Assembly: GCF_000383235.1 (NCBI RefSeq)
Contig: NZ_KB910948.1
Span: 1-58,728, forward strand
Length of the DNA stretch: 58,728 nt
Reading direction: 5' to 3'
Source of the DNA: Bacillus sp. 123MFChir2
Lineage (GTDB): Bacteria; Bacillota; Bacilli; Bacillales; Bacillaceae_G
The translations under genes and the position numbers were made by a program. Shown piece by piece: positions 52,228 to 58,728 of the stretch. The notes beneath the pieces are model-generated. The model made no database searches, was not told the origin of the DNA, and saw nothing but the letters and a program-made list of their open reading frames with translations. Position 1 is the stretch's first letter. Each line of letters begins with the position of its first letter.

Positions 52228-52282
52228 ATTTTAATCATAAGTTTAATACCAATATACTATTTCAATCATCAATAAAACTTAT
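52228..52282. promoter_or_regulatory. Inverted repeat between yeiH-like gene and lysR
   Basis: CATAAGTTT and AAACTTATG arms about 28 nt apart in AT-rich DNA next to the yeiH-like gene. It could be the LysR-type operator of the divergent pair. Confidence 0.45.
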
Positions 52283-52290
52283 GATAGAAT

Positions 52291-52580
52291 GTAACTATGA
52301 TAAATATAAATTAAAAAACTGACATAAACCCCTTTTCTTTTTAAATGGGCGAGAGCAGCTGGCCATGCATAGGAGCGGTCAGGGCCTTTTCCTGCCACGC
52401 GCAAAGTTTTAAAACAAAGAAAGACAGCAAAGTGTAAGTCCATTTTTACCCCGCATTAACGAGCAGCAATCTATATGCTGAAAAATGAACATAACTTTCT
52501 CTAGGTAATAAGAGGCATATTTTCACTGGAATCATACCCCTTACCAAATTTCTAAATAAAATGTATAGCTGAGTAGTTAC
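52291..52580. mobile_element. MITE-like repeat, copy A
   Basis: 290 bp ending GCTGAGTAGTTAC and starting GTAACTATGATAAA, so the left terminal repeat is degenerate. Flanks GATAGAAT (52283-52290) and GATAAAAT (52581-52588) are an 8-bp direct repeat with one mismatch. The inside matches copy B, including GGCCATGCATAGGAGCGGTC, GGGCCTTTTCCTGCCACGCG and GGAATCATACCCCTTACCAA. It separates lysR from its divergent partner. Confidence 0.7.
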
Positions 52581-52613
52581 GATAAAATTTTAAAAACGAA
52601 AGGACTGGGTCTC

Positions 52614-53507
52614 ATAAACACAGACATTTTAAAAATTTTTGTAACAGTCGTAGAACAAAAACATTTTTCAAGAGCTGCTGAAATGTTGAACCTTTCCCAG
52701 CCAGGTGTAAGTATGCACATTCGCAATTTAGAAAATGAATTCGGCACAACGCTCATTCAGCGCTCACCAAAACATGTCCAAGTCACAGAGGCGGGAAACA
52801 TTTTATACATACATGCTAAACAAATGCTGACACTGTATGAAGAAGCAAAACAAGAAATTAATGAACTTCATAATATCGTTACAGGGACACTGCGCATCGG
52901 CGCTAGTTTTACAATCGGAGAGTATCTTCTTCCGAAAATATTAGCAAACTACGCACAAGAACATCCACGCGTTGAAGTGCATACCTTTATCTCGAATACT
53001 GATGAGGTATTACAGGGCGTTCGCTCGAATCAGCTAGATATCGGCTTAGTAGAAGGGCAAGTTATCTACACAGATGTAGATGTAGAATCATTTATGGAAG
53101 ATGAAATGAAACTTGTCGTTCCGCCAAATCATCCTCTGACACTGACAAGCCCGATTCAAACAAACATGCTGCAAGACCAAGTTTGGGTGCTCCGCGAAAC
53201 CGGTTCAGGAACGAGAGCTTACAGTGACCGCTTTATTCACGACCACCATTTAAAAATGAAGCGTTACTTCACATTTAGCAGCATTCAAAGTGTAAAAGAA
53301 GCCGTTGCTGCCGGACTTGGCATTGCCATTTTATCAGACTGGACAGTGCGTAAAGAATTGCAAGCTGGTGAAGTATGCCACATACCTGTTCCAAATGAAA
53401 AGCTTACGCGTCCATTCTCCATTGTACGTGGAAAATATTTCATTCCTTCTAAAGCGATTCAAATATTTTTAGATCATGTGCAAAACTTCGCGAATCAACA
53501 GCAGTGA
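52614..53507 (+). CDS. LysR-family regulator with an apparent ATA start codon
   Basis: 298 aa if it begins at ATA 52614. The normal LysR N-terminus is fully encoded: (M)NTDILKIFVTVVEQKHFSRA then AEMLNLSQPGVSMHIRNLEN, the HTH. No ATG, GTG or TTG occurs in this frame before the ATG at 52683, which would cut off half of the HTH. AAAGGA lies 9 nt before the ATA. The effector domain (LRIGASFTIGEYLLPKILAN onward) is complete. Divergent from a yeiH-like gene, so it probably regulates it in response to a sulfur or amino-acid signal. Flanked by two direct copies of a MITE-like repeat. Confidence 0.8.
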   Translation: MNTDILKIFVTVVEQKHFSRAAEMLNLSQPGVSMHIRNLENEFGTTLIQRSPKHVQVTEAGNILYIHAKQMLTLYEEAKQEINELHNIVTGTLRIGASFTIGEYLLPKILANYAQEHPRVEVHTFISNTDEVLQGVRSNQLDIGLVEGQVIYTDVDVESFMEDEMKLVVPPNHPLTLTSPIQTNMLQDQVWVLRETGSGTRAYSDRFIHDHHLKMKRYFTFSSIQSVKEAVAAGLGIAILSDWTVRKELQAGEVCHIPVPNEKLTRPFSIVRGKYFIPSKAIQIFLDHVQNFANQQQ

Positions 53508-53522
53508 CAATCCAAAATTAAC

Positions 53523-53799
53523 GTAACTACTCAGTCACTCTATGAAAAAAGGCAGAAAAGCATCTTTTTAAATGGTCCTGAGGGACTGGCCATGCATAGA
53601 AGCGATCAGGGCCTTTTCCTGCCACGCGCAACGTTTTAAAACAAAGAGAGGTAGCGAGGTGTAGGTCCATTTTTATCTTCATGACAGTAATCTATATGCT
53701 AGAAAATGAAAATAGCTTTCTATAGGTAATGGGGCGCATTTTCGTTGGAATCATACCCCTTACCAAACTTCTAAATGAAATGTACGACTGAGTAGTTAC
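53523..53799. mobile_element. MITE-like repeat, copy B, complete
   Basis: 277 bp with perfect 14-bp terminal inverted repeats (GTAACTACTCAGTC and its complement) and a perfect 8-bp target duplication AAATTAAC at 53515-53522 and 53800-53807. It has no coding capacity. The inside includes the core of the R1 repeat family. Confidence 0.85.
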
Positions 53800-53806
53800 A
53801 AATTAA

Positions 53807-53965
53807 CAGCACTTCCGCTCATTACACAGTTTTGACTTTGTCGGCGCTTCTTTTGAAGGTTATATCATGTATCATGGGTCTGCCAATGCACCAGAAGAGA
53901 TTGTAAATGACAAAGACGCAATCGAAAAGGTCAATCTATATAATCAAATTTTTAAGATAAATTAA
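53807..53965 (+). pseudogene. 3' fragment of a flavodoxin/NADPH-dependent reductase-type gene
   Basis: An open frame without start gives QHFRSLHSFDFVGASFEGYI, then MYHGSANAPEEIVNDKDAIE and a TAA. GSANAPEEI and LYNQIF resemble the C-terminal part of NAD(P)H-dependent flavin oxidoreductases. The upstream part is missing and copy B of the MITE-like repeat adjoins its broken end. Confidence 0.5.
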
Positions 53966-53974
53966 CAGAATGAT

Positions 53975-54004
53975 TTGACAAACGAACATCCAAATGCATA
54001 CAAT
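53975..54004 (+). promoter_or_regulatory. Promoter of the ABC-F leader
   Basis: TTGACA (53975-53980), 18-bp spacer, TACAAT (53999-54004). Transcription would start near 54011, giving a leader of about 234 nt. Confidence 0.75.
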
Positions 54005-54039
54005 AAAGATAAAATTATGAAAGGAAGGTACATCGACCA

Positions 54040-54051
54040 ATGAAGTTCTAA
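54040..54051 (+). promoter_or_regulatory. Three-codon leader ORF (Met-Lys-Phe)
   Basis: ATG AAG TTC TAA with GGAAGG about 11 nt upstream, close to the predicted 5' end. Short leader ORFs of this type in front of ABC-F and erm genes let a drug-stalled ribosome change folding of the RNA behind it. Confidence 0.65.
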
Positions 54052-54099
54052 TTCTCTTTTTATTCATCCATCACAAATAGTGAAACAAAATGATGAAAA

Positions 54100-54237
54100 C
54101 TAGAAGAGGATTAGTCTGCCCTTTTGTCGATAACTTTCTTTTGACAGGAACATGTAAAAATACGTGTACAGCTTTTTTGTGCATCTCTTTTTACATACTA
54201 CGGGTGAAATCTATCCTCTCTAGTGAAACTAGGGAGG
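54100..54237 (+). promoter_or_regulatory. Predicted antiterminator/terminator switch of the ABC-F gene
   Basis: The terminator (54215-54237; CCTCTCTAG, loop TGAAA, CTAGGGAGG) is followed by seven T residues ending at the start codon, and its 3' arm contains the GGAGG ribosome-binding site. CTAGAAGAGGATTAG at 54100-54114 is nearly complementary to CTATCCTCTCTAG (54211-54223), the terminator 5' arm, and could form an antiterminator. Between them ATGTAAAAA and TTTTTACAT form another hairpin. Confidence 0.75.
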
Positions 54238-54244
54238 TTTTTTT

Positions 54245-55882
54245 ATGACCATTTTAACAGCACGAAACATTGAAAAAAGCTTTGGTGACCGCACTTTATT
54301 TACGTTACAAGCACTTGATATCCATGCGCACGATCGCATTGGAATCGTCGGTGTAAACGGCGCCGGGAAATCAACGCTATTACAAATATTAAGTAAAGAA
54401 ATAGCACCTGATGAAGGAACGATTACTCATTACGGTTCGATTGCCATCATTCCACAGTTCCATGAGGAAACACTAGAAGCAGCCTCTTCTCTTGCAAAAG
54501 GACAATGGGGTATTTCTCATATCACAACGAATATGAGCGGCGGCGAACGCGGACGTTTAAAAATTGCTCACGCTCTTGAACAAGAAGCATCTATCTTATT
54601 TGCTGATGAACCAACAAGTCATCTTGATATGCATGGCACAGAACAACTAGAGCAGGCACTACAATCTTATAAGGGAGCGATTATTTTAATTTCTCATGAC
54701 CGCGCCTTATTAGACGCCATTTGTACAAAGATGATCGAAATTGAAGATGGTACTGTTCGTGAATATAAAGGCAATTACACAAGCTACCGGGAACAAAAGC
54801 AGCAGCAAAGGCAGCACGAGCAAGCGGAATATGAAAAATATACGAAAGAAAAACATCGCTTAGAAACAGCAATTGTAAACAGACAACAGCGAGCTTCCGG
54901 TATGACAAAAATCCGATCAAGCTTTAGTTCTTCTGAATCTAAGCTATACAGAATGGGCGCAGCTTATAGCCAAAGCAACGTCCAAAAAGCCGCCAAAGCA
55001 TTAGAAACAAGATTAGGGCAATTGGAAAAGAAAGAAAAACCAAAAGAAATTGCGTATACAAAGTTTGATATACAATACCATGCACCCATTCATAGTAAAA
55101 CGGCTGTGCAATTTAATAAGGTTACGAAAAAAATGGGTAGCCGCACCCTTTTTAACAATATAAACGGAAGTATCGTTCCAGGTGCAAAGCTTGCTATTCT
55201 CGGAAAAAATGGAAGTGGAAAAACAACGCTATTTCATATGATGCAAACAAAAGAACGAGGAATTCAGCTTTCAAAAAGCTGTAAAATTGGTTACTTTGAA
55301 CAAACATTAGCTATTTTACAAAACGACAAAACCATTTTACAAAACGTGATGGAAGAAACGCGTTATGACGAAGCGTTCGTACGGACAATCCTTGCGCGTC
55401 TCCTATTTCGAAGAGAAGATGTTTATAAACGAGTAAACGTCTTAAGCGGAGGCGAACGCGTAAAGGTCGCACTAGCAAAAATCTTCTTAGGCGACTACAA
55501 TGTGCTTCTTCTTGATGAGCCGACAAACTATTTAGACCTCGCTACGCAAGAAGAACTAGAGCACATGCTAAAACATTATCCTGGGACTGTACTATTCATT
55601 AGTCACGACCGCGCCTTCGTTCATAAAATTGCCGACCACATTTTACACCTAGATGAAGACGAACCGCGGATCTTTCAAGGCAATTACGAGCAGTATACGA
55701 AAAGAACTGAACAATCTTCTATTAATCCAGCAGAGCAAGAACTACTGCGTCTGCAAACAAAATTAACAGAAGTAATTGGACGCATTTCGATGCCAGAACG
55801 CCGCGATGATATTAACACTCTTGAAAACGAATATGAGCAATTGCTATGTCAAATTCAACAATGTAAAAAATCTATCCTCTGA
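54245..55882 (+). CDS. ABC-F protein, probable antibiotic-resistance ribosomal protection factor
   Basis: 545 aa, two ABC modules and no membrane span. Walker A GVNGAGKST (about 36) and GKNGSGKTT (about 320), signatures MSGGERGR and LSGGERVK, Walker B ILFADEPTSHLD and VLLLDEPTNYLD. The interdomain linker (about 190-260) is long and charged, as in VmlR and Vga-type proteins that displace lincosamides, pleuromutilins or streptogramin A from the ribosome. The attenuator leader supports drug-induced expression. Drug range cannot be read from sequence. Confidence 0.9.
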   Translation: MTILTARNIEKSFGDRTLFTLQALDIHAHDRIGIVGVNGAGKSTLLQILSKEIAPDEGTITHYGSIAIIPQFHEETLEAASSLAKGQWGISHITTNMSGGERGRLKIAHALEQEASILFADEPTSHLDMHGTEQLEQALQSYKGAIILISHDRALLDAICTKMIEIEDGTVREYKGNYTSYREQKQQQRQHEQAEYEKYTKEKHRLETAIVNRQQRASGMTKIRSSFSSSESKLYRMGAAYSQSNVQKAAKALETRLGQLEKKEKPKEIAYTKFDIQYHAPIHSKTAVQFNKVTKKMGSRTLFNNINGSIVPGAKLAILGKNGSGKTTLFHMMQTKERGIQLSKSCKIGYFEQTLAILQNDKTILQNVMEETRYDEAFVRTILARLLFRREDVYKRVNVLSGGERVKVALAKIFLGDYNVLLLDEPTNYLDLATQEELEHMLKHYPGTVLFISHDRAFVHKIADHILHLDEDEPRIFQGNYEQYTKRTEQSSINPAEQELLRLQTKLTEVIGRISMPERRDDINTLENEYEQLLCQIQQCKKSIL

Positions 55883-55917
55883 TATATCGGCGCTTCGACA
55901 ACATTAGACACGCCAAA

Positions 55918-55960
55918 CACACTATTAGGGACTGACCTAGGTCAGTCCCTAATAGTTTAA
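55918..55960 (+). terminator. Terminator of the ABC-F gene
   Basis: Perfect 36-nt palindrome at 55921-55956 (arm begins ACTATTAGGGACTGACC), then TTTAA. Confidence 0.8.
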
Positions 55961-56010
55961 ACGATTCACCCCCTCCTCCTAGTTGAGAAAGGGTTCATAA
56001 AATCATTCTC

Positions 56011-56325
56011 TTATCGAACTTTAACTGCCGTTCCGCTTACAGCTACCATTAACATGCCTTCGCGAACTACTTCATAATCAACATCAATGCCAACAATTGC
56101 GTTTGCACCCTTTTGCGCTGCAAGACTTTTCATTTCTTCCATTGCAATATCACGTGCTTCTTTTAATTTACTTTCATAAGCACCAGAACGTCCGCCGACA
56201 ATGTCACGAACAGAAGCAAATAAATCACGAACAATATTCGCTCCCATAATTGCTTCGCCGTTTACGATATCAATATACTCTTCAATTTCTTTTCCTTGAA
56301 TAGCAGAAGTTGTTGTAACGATCAT
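56011..56325 (-). CDS. YbjQ-family protein (UPF0145)
   Basis: 104 aa; N-terminal [20 protein letters not shown] and central [15 protein letters not shown] are the YbjQ/heavy-metal-binding-domain signature. Members form pentameric rings; function unresolved. Own ribosome-binding site (AGGAGG). Confidence 0.9.
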   Translation of the reverse strand: MIVTTTSAIQGKEIEEYIDIVNGEAIMGANIVRDLFASVRDIVGGRSGAYESKLKEARDIAMEEMKSLAAQKGANAIVGIDVDYEVVREGMLMVAVSGTAVKVR

Positions 56326-56359
56326 ATCTACTTCCTCCTATGTATAAAAGTTTATAGCT

Positions 56360-56692
56360 TTAACTTGCGCAATGCTTTCCATTAATATAATACGCTGACT
56401 CTGTGAAAACCGTAAACACAACCTCTACTTCAGGAAGCCCAAAATCCATTAAATATGTAGTAATAGCCTTAGCAAACTGATCACGAACTTCCTGCCCACG
56501 CTCGAACCATTTCACCTCAATAAGAGGAAAGACCTCTATTTCTTCTCCGTTGAATATAGATGTAGAATTCGGTAGTTCAAGCGTAAAATTATCCGTACCA
56601 CACTCACAAATTTCTGCGAGTTCTTCTACTAATGGTTTGCTTATACTCTTTAATTGTTCAGTGGTAACTCCACGAAACACAACATGCGGCAT
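56360..56692 (-). CDS. DUF1904 family protein
   Basis: 110 aa from the ATG at 56692, which follows GGAGGG at 7 nt; the longer frame to 56728 is not supported. PHVVFRGVTTEQLKSISKPL and the tautomerase-like fold pattern match DUF1904. Function unknown. Confidence 0.85.
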   Translation of the reverse strand: MPHVVFRGVTTEQLKSISKPLVEELAEICECGTDNFTLELPNSTSIFNGEEIEVFPLIEVKWFERGQEVRDQFAKAITTYLMDFGLPEVEVVFTVFTESAYYINGKHCAS

Positions 56693-56818
56693 ACGAATCC
56701 CTCCGATAGATAGCTTATATTTGTTCACATCATAGCATAATTCATTTTATTGCACTAGAACAGATAAAGACATTTCAATGACATTTTCAAGAAACATAAT
56801 ATATGATATTTTTATTCT

Positions 56819-57328
56819 CTAATACAATTTTTTCAAATTAAGCAATCCTATTCCATACATAGATAGTCCGAAAAATACTCCTCCACAGCTCCATATAATC
56901 ACATCATATCGAGAAATAGATATTTCCTCTGAACCTAAATAAGGAAAAATATAGCACATTAAAACGAACATTTGAAATCCCCAAAGTAGTCCCGCTTTTA
57001 AACCAGATTTTTTTAACTGTTTTTTTCTTTCCAAATATTCTTCTTCTGTGGCACACTCTGTTTCATTTAATCTCTTCTTTTGTACCTTCCATATTAAATA
57101 GTTTACATAAATCATATTAACTACAAAAACAATTATCGTCCCTATCGATATGGTGTTATGAATCGTATCAACTACCAACATGATAACCATCACTAACATA
57201 TTCAAATACCATAACAGTACTCCTGCCACAGCTAATTCCTTATTTATCTCTTGTTTTTGATATTCGTCTCTCTCACTCATCGCTCCTATGAAATTTAAAT
57301 ATATTTTTTCTTTCCATTCATTTTTCAT
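56819..57328 (-). CDS. DUF3278-type membrane protein
   Basis: 169 aa, four membrane spans in two pairs with a charged linker between them (QKKRLNETECATEEEYLERK). Proteins of this type (DUF3278) are found just downstream of a small Xre-type repressor, as here with a 3-nt gap. Function unknown; together they look like a small regulator/membrane module. Confidence 0.78.
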   Translation of the reverse strand: MKNEWKEKIYLNFIGAMSERDEYQKQEINKELAVAGVLLWYLNMLVMVIMLVVDTIHNTISIGTIIVFVVNMIYVNYLIWKVQKKRLNETECATEEEYLERKKQLKKSGLKAGLLWGFQMFVLMCYIFPYLGSEEISISRYDVIIWSCGGVFFGLSMYGIGLLNLKKLY

Positions 57329-57331
57329 TGT

Positions 57332-57523
57332 TTAACTCTCCTCCCAAAATAAAGTATTTAAATCTGTTTTTAATGCTTTCGCCAATTCAATACATAAAGC
57401 TAAAGAAGGATTATATTTATTGTTCTCAATTAAATTGATTGTTTGTCTAGCAACATTGACTTTTTTAGCTAACTCCAACTGAGAAAGCCCTTCCTGCTTT
57501 CGATATTTTCGAACATTATTCAA
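57332..57523 (-). CDS. Small Xre-family repressor
   Basis: 63 aa from a TTG at 57523, 6 nt after GGGGG; a TTG two codons earlier is too close to the site. It is almost all HTH: GLSQLELAKKVNVARQTINL and IENNKYNPSLALCIELAKAL. Two matching palindromes lie upstream, so it should control its own promoter. Confidence 0.9.
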   Translation of the reverse strand: MNNVRKYRKQEGLSQLELAKKVNVARQTINLIENNKYNPSLALCIELAKALKTDLNTLFWEES

Positions 57524-57545
57524 ATACAAGCCCCCTGTATGTTTT

Positions 57546-57603
57546 TGTCATTTATATATGACATCTTATAGTGAAATAAAGGAAATGTCAATTATATATG
57601 ACA
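57546..57603 (-). promoter_or_regulatory. Promoter with two 18-bp operators for the Xre repressor
   Basis: TGTCATTTATATATGACA (57546-57563) and TGTCAATTATATATGACA (57586-57603) have centres 40 bp apart. The promoter TTGACA (57591-57586), 17-bp spacer, TAAGAT (57568-57563) lies on the minus strand so that one operator covers the -35 box and the other the -10 edge and start site. Confidence 0.85.
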
Positions 57604-57667
57604 TAATAATACTTACAAAAAATAAGCATAAAAATTTTTTATTTCATGCTTACTAAACTTTTAATTC

Positions 57668-58375
57668 TTATAACGATAATATCGCAATAATACTTACAAT
57701 TAAATTCCAGGTAATATGCAAAAGCATACTCGGTAAAATAGATTGCGTCTTTTTATATAAAATAGCAAATACCATTCCCATAATCATCGCTGTAACCGGA
57801 AAACCACCATGTAAAAAGCCAAATACTAATGAAGAAATAATCATACCAACTAAAAAATGATATTTCTTCTCTAGAAATCTACATAAAATACCTCTATACA
57901 AGAGTTCCTCTTTAACTGGTGTAATAAAAGCCACACTTAAAATATATATAACACTTTGCACTACGCTATTTTTAAATGTTTCTACCCCTAATTCACTCCG
58001 TTGTTGCTCCGCACTTTCCACACCTAATAACCCTAACATTACATATTGCGTTACCATTATAACTATAAAACCAAGTACTATATATACGTATGTTTTTCCT
58101 GTTTTTAAAGCTGCTACATTCCAAATATCTGCAATAAAAGAACGTGCTGGTTTATATAAAAACAAAACAAGCATAACAGCGACCGCATCTACTAGTAACA
58201 AGTGATAACCCTGTAAGATATTATTTGCTGCTTTTTCTCCGTAAACCCCTACAGCTAAAGCAAGAAACATTCCTATCACAAATGAAGTACCCAAAATACT
58301 AACAATTATTACCAATAAATCTTTATATTTTAAATTTCTTTCTGTATTACTCATATGAAACGCTGCTTCCTTCAT
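57668..58375 (-). CDS. CPBP-family intramembrane metalloprotease
   Basis: 235 aa from the ATG at 58375 (GGAGGGAACAAC upstream). About seven membrane spans; the ABI/CPBP motifs EELLYRG (motif 1), FGFLHGG (motif 2) and LLHITWN (motif 3) supply the metal-site Glu and His residues. Members cleave membrane peptides, or in other bacteria give bacteriocin immunity. No bacteriocin gene is visible. Confidence 0.9.
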   Translation of the reverse strand: MKEAAFHMSNTERNLKYKDLLVIIVSILGTSFVIGMFLALAVGVYGEKAANNILQGYHLLLVDAVAVMLVLFLYKPARSFIADIWNVAALKTGKTYVYIVLGFIVIMVTQYVMLGLLGVESAEQQRSELGVETFKNSVVQSVIYILSVAFITPVKEELLYRGILCRFLEKKYHFLVGMIISSLVFGFLHGGFPVTAMIMGMVFAILYKKTQSILPSMLLHITWNLIVSIIAILSL

Positions 58376-58490
58376 GTTGTTCCCTCCATACTTCCTTTTT
58401 ATAAATGAATATTTAAATATTATACCGAAATAAAAAAGGGACAAATATGAAATTTTGCATATTATTAGAAAATAATAAAAAACAGCACAA

Positions 58491-58520
58491 AAAAACGCAT
58501 CTAACTTTAGATGCGTTTTT
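58491..58520. terminator. Terminator-like hairpin at the IS boundary
   Basis: Perfect 14-nt arms starting AAAAACGCATC with A and T runs on both sides. Confidence 0.7.
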
Positions 58521-58522
58521 AT

Positions 58523-58554
58523 CAGGCTGTGGAGAAAGCCTTCTCCACAGCCTG
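58523..58554. repeat. Second perfect hairpin, possible end of the IS1182-type element
   Basis: CAGGCTGTGGAGAA, loop AGCC, TTCTCCACAGCCTG. It starts 2 nt after the terminator-like hairpin and precedes the transposase gene by about 65 nt. Confidence 0.5.
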
Positions 58555-58620
58555 TTTTTGTGTCTGAACATCTTTTTATCTGTCAACACTGATAAAAAAG
58601 ATGCAAAGGAGCGATGCCCC

Positions 58621-58728
58621 ATGATGGGAGCGCTGAAAAATCATCGTGATGAGCGCGTAACAATTTCTGTAGAAGAGTTAGTTCCGCAAGACCATTTCCT
58701 TCGTGCCATTGAGGCAACAATCGATTTT
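58621..58728 (+). mobile_element. IS1182-family transposase, N-terminal part, runs off the window
   Basis: 36 residues: MMGALKNHRDERVTISVEEL then VPQDHFLRAIEATIDF. The VPQDHFLR-x-I-x-x-x-IDF pattern starts transposases of the IS1182/IS5-like DDE group. AAAGGAG lies 9 nt before the ATG. The catalytic domain is outside the window, so whether the element is intact is unknown. Confidence 0.8.

Noticed and set aside
52683-53507. LysR start at the first ATG
   Set aside because: It would remove the first 23 residues, including part of the HTH that is well encoded upstream.
58413-58622. 69-codon minus-strand frame
   Set aside because: Crosses two perfect hairpins and the IS boundary; no protein pattern.

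Overview
The window is a chromosomal segment of a Bacillus cereus-group bacterium. The evidence is conserved Bacillus gene order (ssrA-smpB-rnr-est-secG; eno-gpmI-tpiA-pgk-gap-cggR; crh-whiA-yvcK-rapZ-yvcI; trxB; ppaX-lgt-hprK; uvrB-uvrA), low GC, sporulation genes (a spoVA-type operon), and several families of short interspersed repeats of the kind called bcr elements in this group. Species is not assigned.

Layout. 1-2840: accessory DNA beside the 3' end of ssrA. It holds an IS21-type transposase end, a cluster made of a PemK/MazF-like coiled-coil protein, an unrecognised 408-aa protein and a small third gene cut off by the IS, and a promoter plus strong hairpin between the first two genes. 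2847-8019: tmRNA, SmpB, RNase R, carboxylesterase, SecG. 8122-10222: an LrgA/LrgB pair and a lipoprotein. 10392-19092: lower glycolysis with its repressor CggR and a clear operator, then a glutaredoxin-like protein and sigma-54. 19377-21528: tRNA-Arg and a KimA-like permease. 21716-25524: seven-gene spoVA2-type operon with two DUF1657 proteins and a DUF421 protein. 25931-26512: clpP behind a CtsR site, followed by a tandem 122-bp repeat. 27017-30663: crh-whiA-yvcK-rapZ-yvcI. 30824-33674: lutABC. 34360-40986: trxB, yvcD, yvoF, ppaX, lgt, hprK, yvlD. 41271-46662: a DUF4870 protein, then uvrA and uvrB. 46829-50936: a frameshifted lipoprotein gene, an amino-acid permease, a MerR regulator with a membrane protein, and a small cationic membrane peptide. 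51143-55882: a YeiH transporter and a LysR regulator that appears to lack a normal start codon and lies between two MITE-like repeats, then an ABC-F protein behind an attenuator leader. 56011-58728: small orphan genes, an Xre/DUF3278 pair, a CPBP protease and the start of an IS1182-type transposase.

How the genes work together. CggR, Crh and HPr kinase link carbon flux to gene control, and YvcK and RapZ belong to the same regulatory group. SmpB, tmRNA and RNase R form the trans-translation and RNA-decay unit. SpoVAC, SpoVAD and SpoVAEb handle dipicolinic acid in spores. UvrA and UvrB start excision repair behind a LexA-like box. The less usual material is at the two ends: the ssrA-adjacent cluster, the repeat-flanked lysR with an apparent ATA start, the ABC-F leader with a three-codon ORF, and a 56-aa membrane peptide whose ribosome-binding site lies in a hairpin.
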